A program made the translations under genes and the position numbers. From an uncultured cyanobacterium (GTDB lineage: Bacteria > Cyanobacteriota > Cyanobacteriia > Thermostichales > Thermostichaceae), in contig CALFBB010000023.1 in the NCBI GenBank assembly GCA_937944885.1, positions 16,920 through 80,919 on the forward strand: DNA of 64,000 bases. Direction: 5' to 3'. The notes under the pieces were generated by a model. The model searched no databases. It had not been told where the DNA came from and saw only the letters and a list, made by a program, of their open reading frames with translations. Below, piece by piece: positions 27,932-36,685 of the stretch (positions within the stretch are counted from its first letter, which is position 1; every line of letters starts with the position of its first letter).

Positions 27932-28603
27932 ATGACTCACTCTTCCACCCGGCAAAGGCTGCTCAAGGCGGCCCGAGAGTTATTTGTCCATCAAGGCATT
28001 ACCCAAACGACGACCCGTCAGATTGCGGATTTGGCCGGCGTGAATGAGGTAACCCTATTTCGGCACTTCGGTACCAAGCAGGGGCTGCTGTTGGCGGTGT
28101 TTGCGGAGTTGGGGGTGTTTTCAGGTATTGCTGACTTGCCCCTGCCAGACCAGTCTGGCGGCAACATTGAGCAACCGCAGCTGAAGGCCATTTTGCTCAA
28201 CTACGTTCACAGTTGCTTTCGGGCCTTGGCGGATAATCCGGAATTGGTGCGCTCTCTGGTAGGAGAGGCAGGGTCTTACTCAGCGGCTCACCGCCAGGCT
28301 TTGCGGGAAGGTTTTCTGCGGGCCCAAAAACAGCTGCGGGATTATCTTTACAAATTCTTTCCACCCAACCCAGAGACATCAACGCCAGACCGGGTAGGTG
28401 AAGCAGCGGGGGTTTTGCATCTGATGATTCTAGGAGCAGCTGTGTTGGAGGTAACGGCTCAGCTGCCCGCTGGTCTGGGAAGACCGAACCCCAGCTCACC
28501 TGTGTCTGCAGAAGGGGGGATCCCACCTCTGTTGCAGGCCTGCGTGGAGGTGTGGATGGCAAGCATAGGGCAAATAGAGGTAAATAAACCTCCCACCGAC
28601 TAA
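27932..28603 (+). CDS. TetR/AcrR-family transcriptional regulator
   Basis: The N-terminal helix-turn-helix domain is clear: RLLKAARELFVHQGITQTTT followed by RQIADLAGVNEVTLFRHFGTK. The C-terminal ligand domain (about residues 60-220) is helical and not assignable to a ligand. I place the start at ATG 27932 (MTHSSTRQRLL); upstream frame to 27848 would cross the palindrome at 27881-27897. The gene is divergent from the desaturase, a common arrangement in which the regulator controls itself and its neighbour. Lipid-related control is therefore a reasonable but unproven guess. Confidence 0.88.
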   Translation: MTHSSTRQRLLKAARELFVHQGITQTTTRQIADLAGVNEVTLFRHFGTKQGLLLAVFAELGVFSGIADLPLPDQSGGNIEQPQLKAILLNYVHSCFRALADNPELVRSLVGEAGSYSAAHRQALREGFLRAQKQLRDYLYKFFPPNPETSTPDRVGEAAGVLHLMILGAAVLEVTAQLPAGLGRPNPSSPVSAEGGIPPLLQACVEVWMASIGQIEVNKPPTD

Positions 28604-28630
28604 GGTAGGGGGCTCGTAGCAGCCTTGGGT

Positions 28631-29092
28631 GAAAAGAGAGGAGGTTGTAAGCCGGGTTCTGTAGTGCAGAGCCTACCTAGGGCGTAAAGCCCAGGTGAAT
28701 CTGTACTGGCGATCATCTATCTGGGAGTGATGTTACCATCACCCTCTAGCGGCACACCCTCACCGAAACCACCCTTCCCCAACTGGGTACCGTGATCTCG
28801 GTGCAGCCTACAGGGGCGAAGAACAGCCATATCCTGTCTGCTGCGGCCTTGCTTTCCACCGGGGTTTACCGAGCCAACGCCTCTCGACGTTGCTGGTGGG
28901 CTCTTACCCCACCTTTGCACCCTTGCCTGTGCTGAATCAGCCATCGGCGGTATGTTTCTGTGGCACTGTCCTCACGGTTGCCCGCACTGGGAGTTTCCCC
29001 AGCGGTGTGTTCTTCTGAAAGCCCGGACTTTCCTCATGGTGCTGCCTGGTGGCGGCAGCAGCCACGCGACCGCCTGCCCCTCCCCTCTTTTC
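28631..29092 (-). ncRNA. rnpB: RNase P RNA (type A)
   Basis: Read on the minus strand, the 5' side has GAAAAGAGGGGAGG and the 3' side CCTCCTCTCTTTTC, forming the long terminal P1 helix. Conserved segments are visible: GAGGAAAGTCCGGGCTTTCA near the 5' end, AGAAGAACACACCGC, GGGTGCAAAGGTGGGGTAAGAG in the centre (read in two parts), and CAGAACCCGGCTTAC near the 3' end. The molecule of about 462 nt processes tRNA 5' ends together with RnpA. It lies downstream of mutS on the same strand with its own promoter expected in 29093-29150. Ends are set by the P1 helix and may differ by a few bases. Confidence 0.95.
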
Positions 29093-29268
29093 AGCTCTAG
29101 TGTATCCTGGGCCCTGCTCTTAGCCACAACTGTTCACCGGTAGAGGGCGGGCTTCTCTGGTCTTTTGGCGCCAGCTGTGGGAACAACCTGATCCAGGTTT
29201 TGGCAGTGGGAACATATGGGCAGTTGCTCGACGGGATCCCGCTCAGGCTTACTCTTGGGGCTGTGGGG

Positions 29269-31878
29269 TTAAGGGTTCGGGGAATGCTGGTTCTGACTTT
29301 GGTCTCTCAGGCCGAGTCCGATGCAACTGTGCTTTTCCACCAGCTCCAGGACCTGCTTGGCCCGTTCAATCACCGGTTTGGGCAACCCTGCCATGCGTCC
29401 CACCTCGATGCCATAGGAGCGATCTGCTCCACCCGCTTGGACTTGGTGCAGAAATACAATCCGATCCTCCAGTTCTTTCACCACCACCTGGAAGTTAGCC
29501 ACGTTGGGCAGCAGCGTTTCCAACTGGTTGAGCTCGTGGTAGTGGGTGGCAAAGAGGGTACGGGCCTGCACTCGGGTGGCCAGGTATTCGGCCACGGCCC
29601 AGGCAATGGAAAGGCCATCAAAGGTGGCGGTGCCGCGGCCAATCTCATCCAGCAACACCAGTGAGCGCTCGGTGGCGTGGTTAAGGATGTTGGCGGTTTC
29701 GTTCATCTCCACCATGAAGGTGGATTGGCCGGTGGCCAGATCGTCAACAGCCCCAACACGGGTAAAAACGCGATCACACAGACCCAATTCCGCTTCTTCA
29801 GCGGGGACAAAGCTGCCCATCTGGGCCAGGATTTGAATCAACCCAATCTGTCGTAGGTAGGTGGATTTGCCGGACATGTTCGGCCCGGTCAGGATGATTA
29901 GATCTGGGCCTTGTGGGGATCCCAAATCTACAGAATTGGCCACAAACAGACCTCTGGGCAGGGATTTTTCCACCACCGGGTGGCGACCCTCCTTGATGTA
30001 AAGGCGGCGATCCTGAGTGATGCGGGGGCGGACATACCCCTGTTGCACGGCTACTTCTGCTAGGCCAAACAAGGCATCTACTGCTGCAAGGGTCTGGGCC
30101 ACTGCTCGGATCTGGGTGGCCTGGGATCCCGCCTGTAGGCGCAACTGCAAAAACAGCTCGTACTCCCGTTGGTTGATGTCGGTTTGGGCGGTGAGGATAC
30201 GGGCTTCTTTTTCCTTTAGCTCTGGGGTGATGAAGCGCTCCTCGTTGGTCAGGGTTTGCTTGCGGATGTAGTGCTCCGGTACCTGGTTGGCTTTGGCGCG
30301 GCTGATGCTTAGGTAGTAGCCAAAGGCTTTGTTAAAGCCCACCTTCAGAGTGGGGATGCCGGTGCGTTCCCGCTCGATTTTCTCTAGGTTGGCAATCCAC
30401 TGGCGGTCTTGTTCCACCTGTTGCCGCAGCCGATCCAGCTCCGGATCAACCCCTGCTTGGATCAATCCCCCTTCGGTGAGCAGAGGCGGGGGGGAGGGGA
30501 GGAGGGTGCGCTCAATTAACCGGCCCAAATCCACCAAGTTGGGATCCACCTGCTGCAAGCTCTGCAACAGCGGGGTCTGGGCGGTGGCCACCCAATCGGC
30601 CAGCTCCGGTAGCTTGCTCAGAGAAGAGCCCAAGGCCACCAGCTCGCGCGGATTGGCGGTGCCGGATCCCACCCGACTGGCCAGGCGCTCCAGATCATAA
30701 AGAGAGTCCAGCAGGGATCCCAGGCGGGTCCGCAGGGAGGGATTGTTGAGCAGCTCTTGGATGGTGTCTTGGCGCAGCTGGATCTGGACTGGATCCTGCA
30801 AAGGTTGCAACAACCAGCGGCGCAGGGCTCGTCCCCCCATGGCGGTGCGACTGTGATCCAGTACCCAGAGCAGGGATCCCACAAAGGCCCCTTCGCGGAT
30901 GGTCTGGGTCAATTCCAGGTTACGGCGGGTTTGGGGATCCAAAAGTAAGTAGTCCGTTAAGTAATAGGTGCGGGGAGGAGGCAAGAGGGGGGAAAGCCCC
31001 TCCTGCGCCAGGTTTTTCTGGGTTTCTTCTAGGTATTGCAACAGGCCGCCGGCAGCGCGAACGGCCAAAGGCAAATCGGCACAGCCCAGTCCCTCCAGAG
31101 AGCGTAGGCCATAGCTCTGCAAAAGATAATCCCGTGCTCTCCCCAGTTCAAAGGGCCCTGCTGGCCGCAGCGTATACCGGTACTGGCCGGGTAAGTCGCT
31201 CAGAGCTTGGGGGTTGCTGGGGCGCACTAAGGTAAGCCCTAAGCCATCCTCCGCCGGGATTAAAACCTCCGCCGGCTGCAGCCGTGCCAGTTCTTGCTCC
31301 AGCTTTTCCGCCCCGGCGCTTTGGCAGACCCAAAACTCCCCGGTGGAAATATCGGCGTAGGCCAAGCCCCAAGGAAAATCGCAGCCCTTGGTATTCTGCA
31401 GACGGACAATGGCGGCCAGGTAGTTGTTTTGCCGCGCCTGCAGCAGCTCTTCTTCCAAAACCGTGCCGGGGGTAATTACCCGTGTGACTTCCCGCCGTAC
31501 CAGTCCCTTGGCTTGATCCGCCGGTTCCATCTGGTCGCAGACGGCGATGGCATAGCCCTTGCCCACCAGCTGCGCGGCATAGCGGGCAAAGGCATGGTGG
31601 GGCACACCACACATGGGGATCCGCCCGATTGCTCCCCCCTCCCGCCCGGTGAGCACCAGCTCCAGCTCCCGTGAGACCAGCTGGGCATCCTGAAAAAACA
31701 GCTCGTAGAAATCCCCCAGCCGGTAAAACAACAGGGCCTGGGGATACTGCCGCTTTAGCTCCACGTAGTGCTGCATCATCGGCGTGAGCAAAGCAGGATC
31801 CACCGTCAGGGCATCCCAAGTTTCGGTAGAAGCAGAATTAGAAGACATAGAATCCGCACGTCCATCCAGAGGAACCAT
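29269..31878 (-). CDS. mutS: DNA mismatch repair protein MutS
   Basis: MutS recognises mismatches and starts repair with MutL. The N-terminal mismatch-binding domain starts at [16 protein letters not shown] and contains the wedge region [12 protein letters not shown] with the F-x-E motif. The ATPase domain has Walker [10 protein letters not shown], the [14 protein letters not shown] motif and Walker [17 protein letters not shown], plus ATHYHEL. The ATG at 31878 has AGG about 6 bases upstream; a TTG at 31905 and an ATG at 31848 are alternatives. After the TAA stop the frame continues 41 codons and includes a CSHC pair, noted as a finding. It is divergent from the TonB-linked uptake locus. Confidence 0.96.
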   Translation of the reverse strand: MVPLDGRADSMSSNSASTETWDALTVDPALLTPMMQHYVELKRQYPQALLFYRLGDFYELFFQDAQLVSRELELVLTGREGGAIGRIPMCGVPHHAFARYAAQLVGKGYAIAVCDQMEPADQAKGLVRREVTRVITPGTVLEEELLQARQNNYLAAIVRLQNTKGCDFPWGLAYADISTGEFWVCQSAGAEKLEQELARLQPAEVLIPAEDGLGLTLVRPSNPQALSDLPGQYRYTLRPAGPFELGRARDYLLQSYGLRSLEGLGCADLPLAVRAAGGLLQYLEETQKNLAQEGLSPLLPPPRTYYLTDYLLLDPQTRRNLELTQTIREGAFVGSLLWVLDHSRTAMGGRALRRWLLQPLQDPVQIQLRQDTIQELLNNPSLRTRLGSLLDSLYDLERLASRVGSGTANPRELVALGSSLSKLPELADWVATAQTPLLQSLQQVDPNLVDLGRLIERTLLPSPPPLLTEGGLIQAGVDPELDRLRQQVEQDRQWIANLEKIERERTGIPTLKVGFNKAFGYYLSISRAKANQVPEHYIRKQTLTNEERFITPELKEKEARILTAQTDINQREYELFLQLRLQAGSQATQIRAVAQTLAAVDALFGLAEVAVQQGYVRPRITQDRRLYIKEGRHPVVEKSLPRGLFVANSVDLGSPQGPDLIILTGPNMSGKSTYLRQIGLIQILAQMGSFVPAEEAELGLCDRVFTRVGAVDDLATGQSTFMVEMNETANILNHATERSLVLLDEIGRGTATFDGLSIAWAVAEYLATRVQARTLFATHYHELNQLETLLPNVANFQVVVKELEDRIVFLHQVQAGGADRSYGIEVGRMAGLPKPVIERAKQVLELVEKHSCIGLGLRDQSQNQHSPNP

Positions 31879-31905
31879 CTTGACCTGGTACCAGACCTTA
31901 AACAA

Positions 31906-32234
31906 CCCCTGCCTCAGCTGTTCTTACCCAAGGGGGGACTAGAACCTGGAATCATTGTCCTAGCACGCCTGAGTGTTCCTCTAGCCGCTACGGTTAGCCC
32001 CTGCTGTCAACCCAACTGGGCCTGGCCCATTAGATGCTTGGCAAGGGATCCAAGCGGATTTCCCTTAACCCCCTCAGCCCGGCACCTGTTGGTTTACTTA
32101 TTGCAAGTAACTTGCAAAAGCTAAGCAGCAGTGATATTCTGACACCACACAACTGTTGAGTTTATCTCTCAACAAAAGTCCGGCCTTTCCCCGCCTTTAG
32201 GATTTGCTGCCTAGGGTGGAGAGAGGAGGTTTCT
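31906..32234. other. Divergent intergenic region between mutS and the uptake locus
   Basis: This 329-bp spacer carries promoters for both directions. It holds the palindrome at 32101-32117 and the RBS GGAGG at 32225-32229. No RNA or protein gene is evident. Confidence 0.5.
32101..32117. promoter_or_regulatory. Palindromic operator candidate upstream of the TonB-linked uptake genes
   Basis: TTGCAAGT-A-ACTTGCAA is a perfect 8-bp inverted repeat around one base, 118 bp upstream of the permease start. It shares the half-site TGCAAGT with the palindrome at 27881-27897 near the TetR gene. Regulatory role is inferred. Confidence 0.5.
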
Positions 32235-33299
32235 TTGTCAAAAAAAGCTATAGAGGCTGCTGAAGTGCTGGCTAATTCTGAACGTTCGTCCCTGAGTGGG
32301 GGGAGAGCCCCAAAGCAGAGGCGGTGGGAAATACCTCCCCTTGCTCTGGCCTGTCTGCTACTGGGTTGCATTAGTTTAGTACTTCTGTTCTCTTTAACTT
32401 TGGGTTCTGTGCCCATGAGTGGTGGAGAGGTTTGGCGGGCCCTGTGGCGACAGGGGGATCCCACCCATCAGACCATTCTCTGGCAGCTACGCATGCCGCG
32501 GGCGCTGTTGGCCCAGTTGGTGGGGGCAGCGCTGGGTATGGCCGGGGCCCTGTTGCAGGGGATGCTGGGGAATGGGTTGGCGGATCCCTATTTGCTGGGG
32601 ATTTCGGCGGGGGCAGGCTTGGCGGCAGTGGGGCTACTCACCTTGGGGGAGTGGACCCGTTGGGTGCCCTTGGCGGCTTGGAGTGGGGGAGTGCTCACCA
32701 CTTTGTTGGTGTATGGGCTGGCCCGCAGCCGCAGCGGATTGGCGGTAGAGCGGTTGATCCTGGCGGGGGTGGCGGTAAGTGCCTTGTTTGGCGCCATCAG
32801 TTCCACCTTGCTGCTGATGGCCGATGACCGCGTGCAGGTGGCTTTGAGCTGGTTAATCGGTAGCCTGAGCGGGCGGGGCTGGCCGGAGGTGCAAACGGCA
32901 GGGATGTACATCCTGGTGGGCTTGGGTCTGGGCTGGGGACAGGCGCGGGCTTTGAACCTACTGAGTTTGGGGGAGGAGATGGCCGTTGGTTTGGGGATCC
33001 CTTTGGCCCGTACCCGGGTGGTGATTGGTTTAGTGGCAGCTTTGTTGGCGGCAGCAGCAGTCAGTGTTGGCGGGTTGATTGGCTTTGTTGGGTTGGTGGT
33101 GCCCCACATGGTGCGGCAGACAGTGGGATCCGATTACCGCTGGCTGTTGCCCCTTGCGGCGCTGGCAGGGGCGGGATTACTGGGATCCGCTGATATTCTG
33201 GCCCGCTTGGGAGCGGTGGAGCTGCCGGTAGGGGTGGTAACCGCCTTGATGGGGGCACCCTTTTTTGGTTGGCTGCTGCGGCAGCGGGGGGCAGCCTGA
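32235..33299 (+). CDS. FecCD/BtuC-family ABC transporter permease
   Basis: The 354-residue protein is an inner-membrane permease with about ten hydrophobic helices. Family motifs include RMPRALLAQLVGAALGMAG, LLGISAGAGLAAVG, and the coupling region near GFVGLVVPHMVRQTVGSDYR. The family imports iron-siderophores, haem or cobalamin. The TTG start at 32235 is set by GGAGG five bases upstream. It overlaps the following ATPase gene at TGATGA and belongs to a five-gene uptake locus with receptor, TonB and binding protein. Confidence 0.94.
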   Translation: MSKKAIEAAEVLANSERSSLSGGRAPKQRRWEIPPLALACLLLGCISLVLLFSLTLGSVPMSGGEVWRALWRQGDPTHQTILWQLRMPRALLAQLVGAALGMAGALLQGMLGNGLADPYLLGISAGAGLAAVGLLTLGEWTRWVPLAAWSGGVLTTLLVYGLARSRSGLAVERLILAGVAVSALFGAISSTLLLMADDRVQVALSWLIGSLSGRGWPEVQTAGMYILVGLGLGWGQARALNLLSLGEEMAVGLGIPLARTRVVIGLVAALLAAAAVSVGGLIGFVGLVVPHMVRQTVGSDYRWLLPLAALAGAGLLGSADILARLGAVELPVGVVTALMGAPFFGWLLRQRGAA

Positions 33300-34138
33300 T
33301 GAAGACCACTATGCCCATCCTACAGGCGGAAAACCTGACAGGCGGGTATGGCCTGCGACCGGTGGTGCGGCAGATCAGCCTACAGGTGGAGCGGGGGGAA
33401 TGGCTGAGTATTGTCGGCCCCAATGGCTCTGGGAAGTCCACGTTGCTGCGGTTGCTGAGCCGAGTGCTGCTGCCCTTACAAGGTCAGGTGTGGCTAGAGG
33501 GCAGAGATATCCACCGGCAGTTTACGCCACAACAGCTGGCTCAACGGCTAGCTCTCCTACCGCAGCAGCAGCGCATTCCCCAGGGACTAAGCGTGCGGCA
33601 ACTGGTGAGCTTAGGTCGTGCTCCTCACCAGCCCTGGTGGCGGTGGCAGTTACCACGGGCGGACTGGCAGCGGGTGGAACAGGCGCTGGAGCAAACCGGA
33701 TTGGGATCCCTAGCGGCGCGACCGGTGGAAACCCTTTCGGGTGGGGAACGGCAGCGGGCCTTTTTGGCACTCGCACTGGTGCAAGAGCCGCAGGTGTTGC
33801 TCTTGGATGAACCTACCACCTTCTTGGATCTGCACTACCAGCTGGAGCTACTGGAGCTGTTGCAGCGGCTGAAACAGGAGCGGGGGCTGACTCTCATCAC
33901 GGTACTCCACGACCTAAACCTGGCGATTCGCTACAGCCGGCGGATTGCCCTGCTGGGATGCGGTTGTATGCAGGCCATCGGATCCCCCCGCGAGGTTTTG
34001 ACCCCCGGTCGGGTACGGCAGGTGTTTGGCCTAAAGGTGGAGTGGATCTCTACGCCAGTGGGTGGGCAACTCTGTCCTTTGGCAGCAGTGGGTAGAGGGG
34101 AAGAAAAAACTTTGAACGTTCTAGAACTGTCTTCTTGA
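33299..34138 (+). CDS. ABC transporter ATPase for iron-chelate/haem/cobalamin uptake
   Basis: The single cassette has Walker A GPNGSGKST, the Q-loop LLPQQQRIPQGLSV, signature LSGGERQRAFLALAL, Walker B VLLLDEPTTFLDLHYQ and H-loop VLHDLNLAIRYS. The DEPTTFLD form is typical of FecE/FhuC/HmuV ATPases. The ATG at 33299 overlaps the permease stop, which implies translational coupling. An in-frame upstream start at 33269 would overlap the permease by 30 bases. It energises the FecCD permease next to it. Confidence 0.95.
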   Translation: MKTTMPILQAENLTGGYGLRPVVRQISLQVERGEWLSIVGPNGSGKSTLLRLLSRVLLPLQGQVWLEGRDIHRQFTPQQLAQRLALLPQQQRIPQGLSVRQLVSLGRAPHQPWWRWQLPRADWQRVEQALEQTGLGSLAARPVETLSGGERQRAFLALALVQEPQVLLLDEPTTFLDLHYQLELLELLQRLKQERGLTLITVLHDLNLAIRYSRRIALLGCGCMQAIGSPREVLTPGRVRQVFGLKVEWISTPVGGQLCPLAAVGRGEEKTLNVLELSS

Positions 34139-34163
34139 AATTTTAGGTTGTGAGTGAGGCGTT

Positions 34164-36611
34164 ATGAGAGCTATGGGTCGTTTTTCGGGTGTCTTGGGTC
34201 TGGGGCTGAGTGTAGGGCTGGGTTGGGGATCCTTGGCTTGGAGCCAAACTCAACCGATGGCAGAGTCTATGTCGGATTCGCCGTTGCTGGCTCAAGCTAC
34301 CCCTGCTCCTGTTCAGGGAGCAACCACCCTGCAGGAGCAAATTCGCGAACTGGAGGCCCAAATTGAGGCCGCTCGCCAGCGGGGGGATCAAGCAGAGGTG
34401 GAACGGCTACAGGCGGATCTGCGGGTACTGCAGCAGGAGGGCACCCCTGTATTTAACCTGCAACAGATCACGGTAACGGGCACCCGCACAGAACGCTCCT
34501 TGGCCGATTCCCCCGCCAGCATTACCGTGATCGACCGGGAGCGCCTGCAACAGGAGCTGATCCAAAACATTCAGGATCTGGTGCGCTACGAGCCGGGGGT
34601 CAGTGTCCGGCGCAGCCTTCGCTATGGCCTGCAGGATTTCAACATCCGCGGCCTAGACAGCAACCGCGTGTTGATCCAAGTAGACGGGATCCGACAGCCG
34701 GAACGCTTTACTTTTGGCCCTTTCAACATTGGTCGAGACAGCTTTGAGCTAGAAACCCTAAAAACCGTTGAAATTATTCGCGGCCCGGCCTCTACCCTTT
34801 ACGGCAGTGATGCCCTAGGGGGAGTGGTTACCTATGCAACCTTGGAACCTGGGGATCTGTTGGGAGAACGGGATAGCCATATAGGCCTTTCCAGCCAGTA
34901 CAGCAGCAGCAACCAAGGTTTTGTCAATACCCTCAGCCTGGCCGGGCGGCAGGACAACCTGGAAGCAATGCTGATCTACACCCGCCGGGATGGACGGGAA
35001 ATCGACATCAAAGGTGACGCCAGCCTAGTGGATCCCAAGACAGAAACGGGAGATAACCTCCTGGCCAAGTTGGTTTATCGCTTTGATCAGTACAGCAGCC
35101 TTAACCTCACCGGAGAGTATTTCAACCGGCGCACCACCACCACTAGCGCTCCCCGTAACTTGGCTACGGGCATTAGCTTTTTTGAGGAAACCATTGATGT
35201 AGAGCGCAGCCGCCTTAGCCTGGAATACCGCTACAGCAACCCTGATAACCCAGCCTTTGAGCTGGCCACTGCCCAGATCTACTACCAACCGGCTCGCACC
35301 CAAGAACCGAGTGTAGAAAATCGTACTCTCACGGTGCAAGGACGACCGGTACCGGTGCGGCGGGATACCTTCAACGAGCTGATCAGCAACATCTTGGGAG
35401 TGAGTCTACAGGCCCAGAGCCGCTTGCAAACGGGGGATATCTCCCACCGGCTGGTCTATGGAGTGGATTTATCTACCACTCGCAATGAACGTCCCCGTAA
35501 CCGCTTCCAGACCAACCTGCAGACGGGGGAGGTTACCCAGAACATTCCCCCCGATGTTTTCCCCACCAAAGACTTTCCCGATTCTGATACGGTGCGCTTT
35601 GGCCTTTATTTGCAGGATGAGATTGAGTTTAATGGTGGCAATCTCACCCTTATCCCCGGCATCCGCTACGACACCTACAACCTCACCCCCAGCCCCGATG
35701 AAGACTTTTTGAGAAGTGGAGCAGAAGCCGTCAGCCTCTTTGCCGATGCCATCTCCCCCAAGTTGGGCCTGGTGTGGCGGCTTAACCCCAACCTCACCTT
35801 TACCGCCCAGTACAACACCGGCTTCCGAGCCCCCCAATACAATGAAATCAACAGCGGCTTTACCAACCTCACCAGTCCTTTTTTCCGCTACCGCACCCTC
35901 TCCAACCCTGACTTGCGTCCGGAGACCAGCCAGGGCTTTGAGGTGGGCTTGCGGGGGATCTACCCTCAGGCCAGCTTTAGCTTAGCCGCCTACTACAACG
36001 ATTACTACGATTTCATTGAAGCTTTCCGAGAAGTGGGATCCGAGCCTTCTCCTCCCGGCTCCGGCCCTCCAGGCGGTCCGCCACCTCCACCGGTGATTTT
36101 GTTCCAAAGCCAAAATGTCAGCCGTGCCCGCATCTATGGCGTAGAAGCAACAGGGCAGTATTTCTTTAGCCCAGATTTGACGGGGTGGAGCCTGAACGGC
36201 AGCTTTGCCTGGGCAGTGGGGGATAACCTTACCGAGGATAAGCCGCTTCTCTCCATTGAGCCACTGACAGCGGTGTTGGGGTTGAACTATGACGATCCCA
36301 GCCAAATCTGGGGCGCGAGGCTGATAGCCACTTTGGTTGCCGATCCGCGCGATCCGCAGCGGGAAGTGGTACGGCCAAACCCGAATGCACCCCCGCAAGT
36401 TCCCTTTGTTGCCAGTGGCTATACGGTTGTTGATTTGCTGGCCTACTACAACTTGGACAACAACTGGCAGTTGAACTTCGGGGTCTTCAATCTTTTCGAT
36501 GAACAGTATTTCCTCTACTCCGAAACCCGCAACCTGTTTGTTGGGCCGGAAGTGGAGCGACGAGCTCAACCGGGCAGGAATGTAGCTTTGAACTTTTCTA
36601 GTCGTTTTTAG
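34164..36611 (+). CDS. TonB-dependent outer-membrane receptor, haem-receptor-like
   Basis: The protein has 815 residues. A signal peptide (about 1-28) is followed by a short helical region (LQEQIRELEAQIEAARQ, about 53-90), a TonB box candidate QQITVTGTR (about 99-107), a plug domain to about 245 and a 22-strand type barrel ending in FSSRF with terminal Phe. The plug reads IIRGPASTLYGSDALGGVV. The barrel holds a FRAP box (GFRAPQYNE) and an NPDL box (NPDLRPE), the signature pair of haem receptors. An extracellular loop is Pro/Gly-rich (SPPGSGPPGGPPPPP). Substrate haem is an inference; cobalamin or siderophore remain possible. It lies 25 bp after the ATPase gene. Confidence 0.92.
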   Translation: MRAMGRFSGVLGLGLSVGLGWGSLAWSQTQPMAESMSDSPLLAQATPAPVQGATTLQEQIRELEAQIEAARQRGDQAEVERLQADLRVLQQEGTPVFNLQQITVTGTRTERSLADSPASITVIDRERLQQELIQNIQDLVRYEPGVSVRRSLRYGLQDFNIRGLDSNRVLIQVDGIRQPERFTFGPFNIGRDSFELETLKTVEIIRGPASTLYGSDALGGVVTYATLEPGDLLGERDSHIGLSSQYSSSNQGFVNTLSLAGRQDNLEAMLIYTRRDGREIDIKGDASLVDPKTETGDNLLAKLVYRFDQYSSLNLTGEYFNRRTTTTSAPRNLATGISFFEETIDVERSRLSLEYRYSNPDNPAFELATAQIYYQPARTQEPSVENRTLTVQGRPVPVRRDTFNELISNILGVSLQAQSRLQTGDISHRLVYGVDLSTTRNERPRNRFQTNLQTGEVTQNIPPDVFPTKDFPDSDTVRFGLYLQDEIEFNGGNLTLIPGIRYDTYNLTPSPDEDFLRSGAEAVSLFADAISPKLGLVWRLNPNLTFTAQYNTGFRAPQYNEINSGFTNLTSPFFRYRTLSNPDLRPETSQGFEVGLRGIYPQASFSLAAYYNDYYDFIEAFREVGSEPSPPGSGPPGGPPPPPVILFQSQNVSRARIYGVEATGQYFFSPDLTGWSLNGSFAWAVGDNLTEDKPLLSIEPLTAVLGLNYDDPSQIWGARLIATLVADPRDPQREVVRPNPNAPPQVPFVASGYTVVDLLAYYNLDNNWQLNFGVFNLFDEQYFLYSETRNLFVGPEVERRAQPGRNVALNFSSRF

Positions 36612-36685
36612 CTCTTAGACGGAAAACTCTCCTGCTTCTGAGTGCTTCCGCCTGCTGCTTGCCTTGACTTTGGTGATTGCCGGTG

